Origin: a bacterium HR25 | GTDB lineage: Bacteria > Chloroflexota > Dehalococcoidia > SM23-28-2 > HRbin24 | Length of the DNA stretch: 5,413 nucleotides | Assembly (NCBI GenBank): GCA_002898615.1 | Contig: BEIB01000051.1 | Location: forward strand, 1 to 5,413 | Direction of reading: 5' to 3' | In this document: piece by piece, positions 4,943 through 5,413 of the stretch | Numbering within the stretch: the stretch's first letter is position 1 | Layout: each line of letters opens with the position of its first letter | Program-made: the position numbers and the translations under genes | The notes under the pieces: model-generated | Told to the model about the DNA's origin: nothing | The model's input: the letters and a program-made list of their open reading frames with translations, nothing else | The model's database searches: none

Positions 4943-5413
4943 TCACTTCATCTCGGCGAGGATGTAGCCCGGCGTCATGGGGCGGCCATCGTAGCGCAGG
5001 ATGGACCGCAGCTTGCGGGGCATGGGGCCGGTGGCCTCCCGCTGGACGAGGCCCAGGAGCTGCGCCCCTGCCGAGTACTCCACCACATAGACACGGTCGC
5101 AGCTACGGACGAACTCCTTCACTTCCTTGCTGGGGAAGGGCCAGAGGGTGCGCAGGGCCAGGAACTTCGCCTTCTGCCCCCTCTCCGCCAGCCGCTGCAG
5201 GGTCTCCACCACGGGGCCGAAGACGGAGCCGTAGCCGATGAAGCCGATCCTGCCCTCGCTGTCCCCCTCCAGCCGCGGTGGCGGCAGGTCCGGGTCCTGA
5301 CGTATGAGCGCCATGCGCTTGATGACCCGCTTCTCCACCATCGCCTTGCGTATGGCCATCTCCTCGGTGATGTAGCCGGCCTCGTCGTGCTCGTTGGTGT
5401 TGACGTACAGGCT
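4943..5413 (-). CDS. korA: 2-oxoacid:ferredoxin oxidoreductase alpha subunit (KorA-type), C-terminal part (5' end outside window)
   Basis: The last 156 residues of the alpha subunit are present; the reading frame is open to the right edge. The fragment begins near TNEHDEAGYITEE, followed by RKAMVEKRVIK, a junction characteristic of KorA-type subunits. It then enters the C-terminal transketolase-like domain: RIGFIGYGSVFGPVVETL, the LRTLWPFPSKEV segment, and DRVYVVEYSAGAQLLGL. The end, RYDGRPMTPGYILAEMK, is typical of the family. In KorA-type alpha subunits the gamma domain is usually fused at the N-terminus, which would be outside this window, so the apparent absence of a separate gamma gene is not odd. 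An internal ATG at 5359 is not the true start, because conserved sequence continues upstream of it. The operon promoter must lie beyond 5413. The family call is secure; substrate preference is not readable from this part. Confidence 0.9.
   Translation of the reverse strand, partial: SLYVNTNEHDEAGYITEEMAIRKAMVEKRVIKRMALIRQDPDLPPPRLEGDSEGRIGFIGYGSVFGPVVETLQRLAERGQKAKFLALRTLWPFPSKEVKEFVRSCDRVYVVEYSAGAQLLGLVQREATGPMPRKLRSILRYDGRPMTPGYILAEMK

Noticed and set aside
4489..5241. A 250-residue plus-strand open frame opposite korB and korA
   Set aside because: It crosses the korB-korA junction, ends in low-complexity Pro/Gly/Arg sequence, and opposes two well-recognised genes.
1..5413. tRNA, rRNA, CRISPR, insertion sequence or long repeats
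   Set aside because: No tRNA-like cloverleaf, rRNA segment, spaced direct repeats or transposase motifs were seen; nearly all bases are explained by the six genes and two short intergenic regions.

Overview
The window is GC-rich bacterial DNA, densely coded, with strong Shine-Dalgarno sites, a good sigma-70-type promoter and frequent AGG (Arg) and ATA (Ile) codons. The gene set combines a bacterial KorAB-type 2-oxoacid:ferredoxin oxidoreductase with an archaeal-style NurA-HerA pair next to an SbcD/Mre11 nuclease. This would suit a Chloroflexota-like lineage, perhaps thermophilic or from a metagenome. That placement is an inference from gene content and style; no rRNA or marker gene is present.

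Layout, left to right. (1) Positions 1-3096, minus strand: a repair operon read nurA -> herA -> sbcD, with sbcD cut by the left edge. Both junctions are 4-base ATGA overlaps. (2) Positions 3097-3229: a divergent intergenic region. It holds a near-consensus minus-strand promoter for nurA (TTGACG-N16-TATAAT), a weaker plus-strand promoter candidate, and, in the nurA leader, an imperfect palindrome matching the Gram-positive SOS (LexA) box at 10 of 12 positions. (3) Positions 3230-3871, plus strand: a small alpha/beta hydrolase. (4) Positions 3884-3910: a perfect 10-bp hairpin between convergent genes, probably a shared terminator. (5) Positions 3925-5413, minus strand: korB, preceded by the C-terminal part of korA, which runs off the right edge.

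How the genes work together. NurA (nuclease), HerA (hexameric DNA translocase) and SbcD/Mre11 (end-processing nuclease) are the parts of a double-strand-break end-resection machine. In archaea the same functions are commonly clustered with Rad50. The next gene beyond the left edge would be expected to be sbcC/rad50, but it is not visible here. The KorAB genes form a separate energy and carbon-metabolism operon, and the hydrolase is a stand-alone gene. No RNA genes, mobile elements, CRISPR arrays or long repeats were seen, and there is no gene-free stretch longer than about 135 bases.

The most interesting points are the compact bacterial nurA-herA-sbcD operon, its possible SOS-type operator, a non-canonical Walker A loop in HerA, and the apparent displacement of the C-terminal catalytic histidine in NurA.
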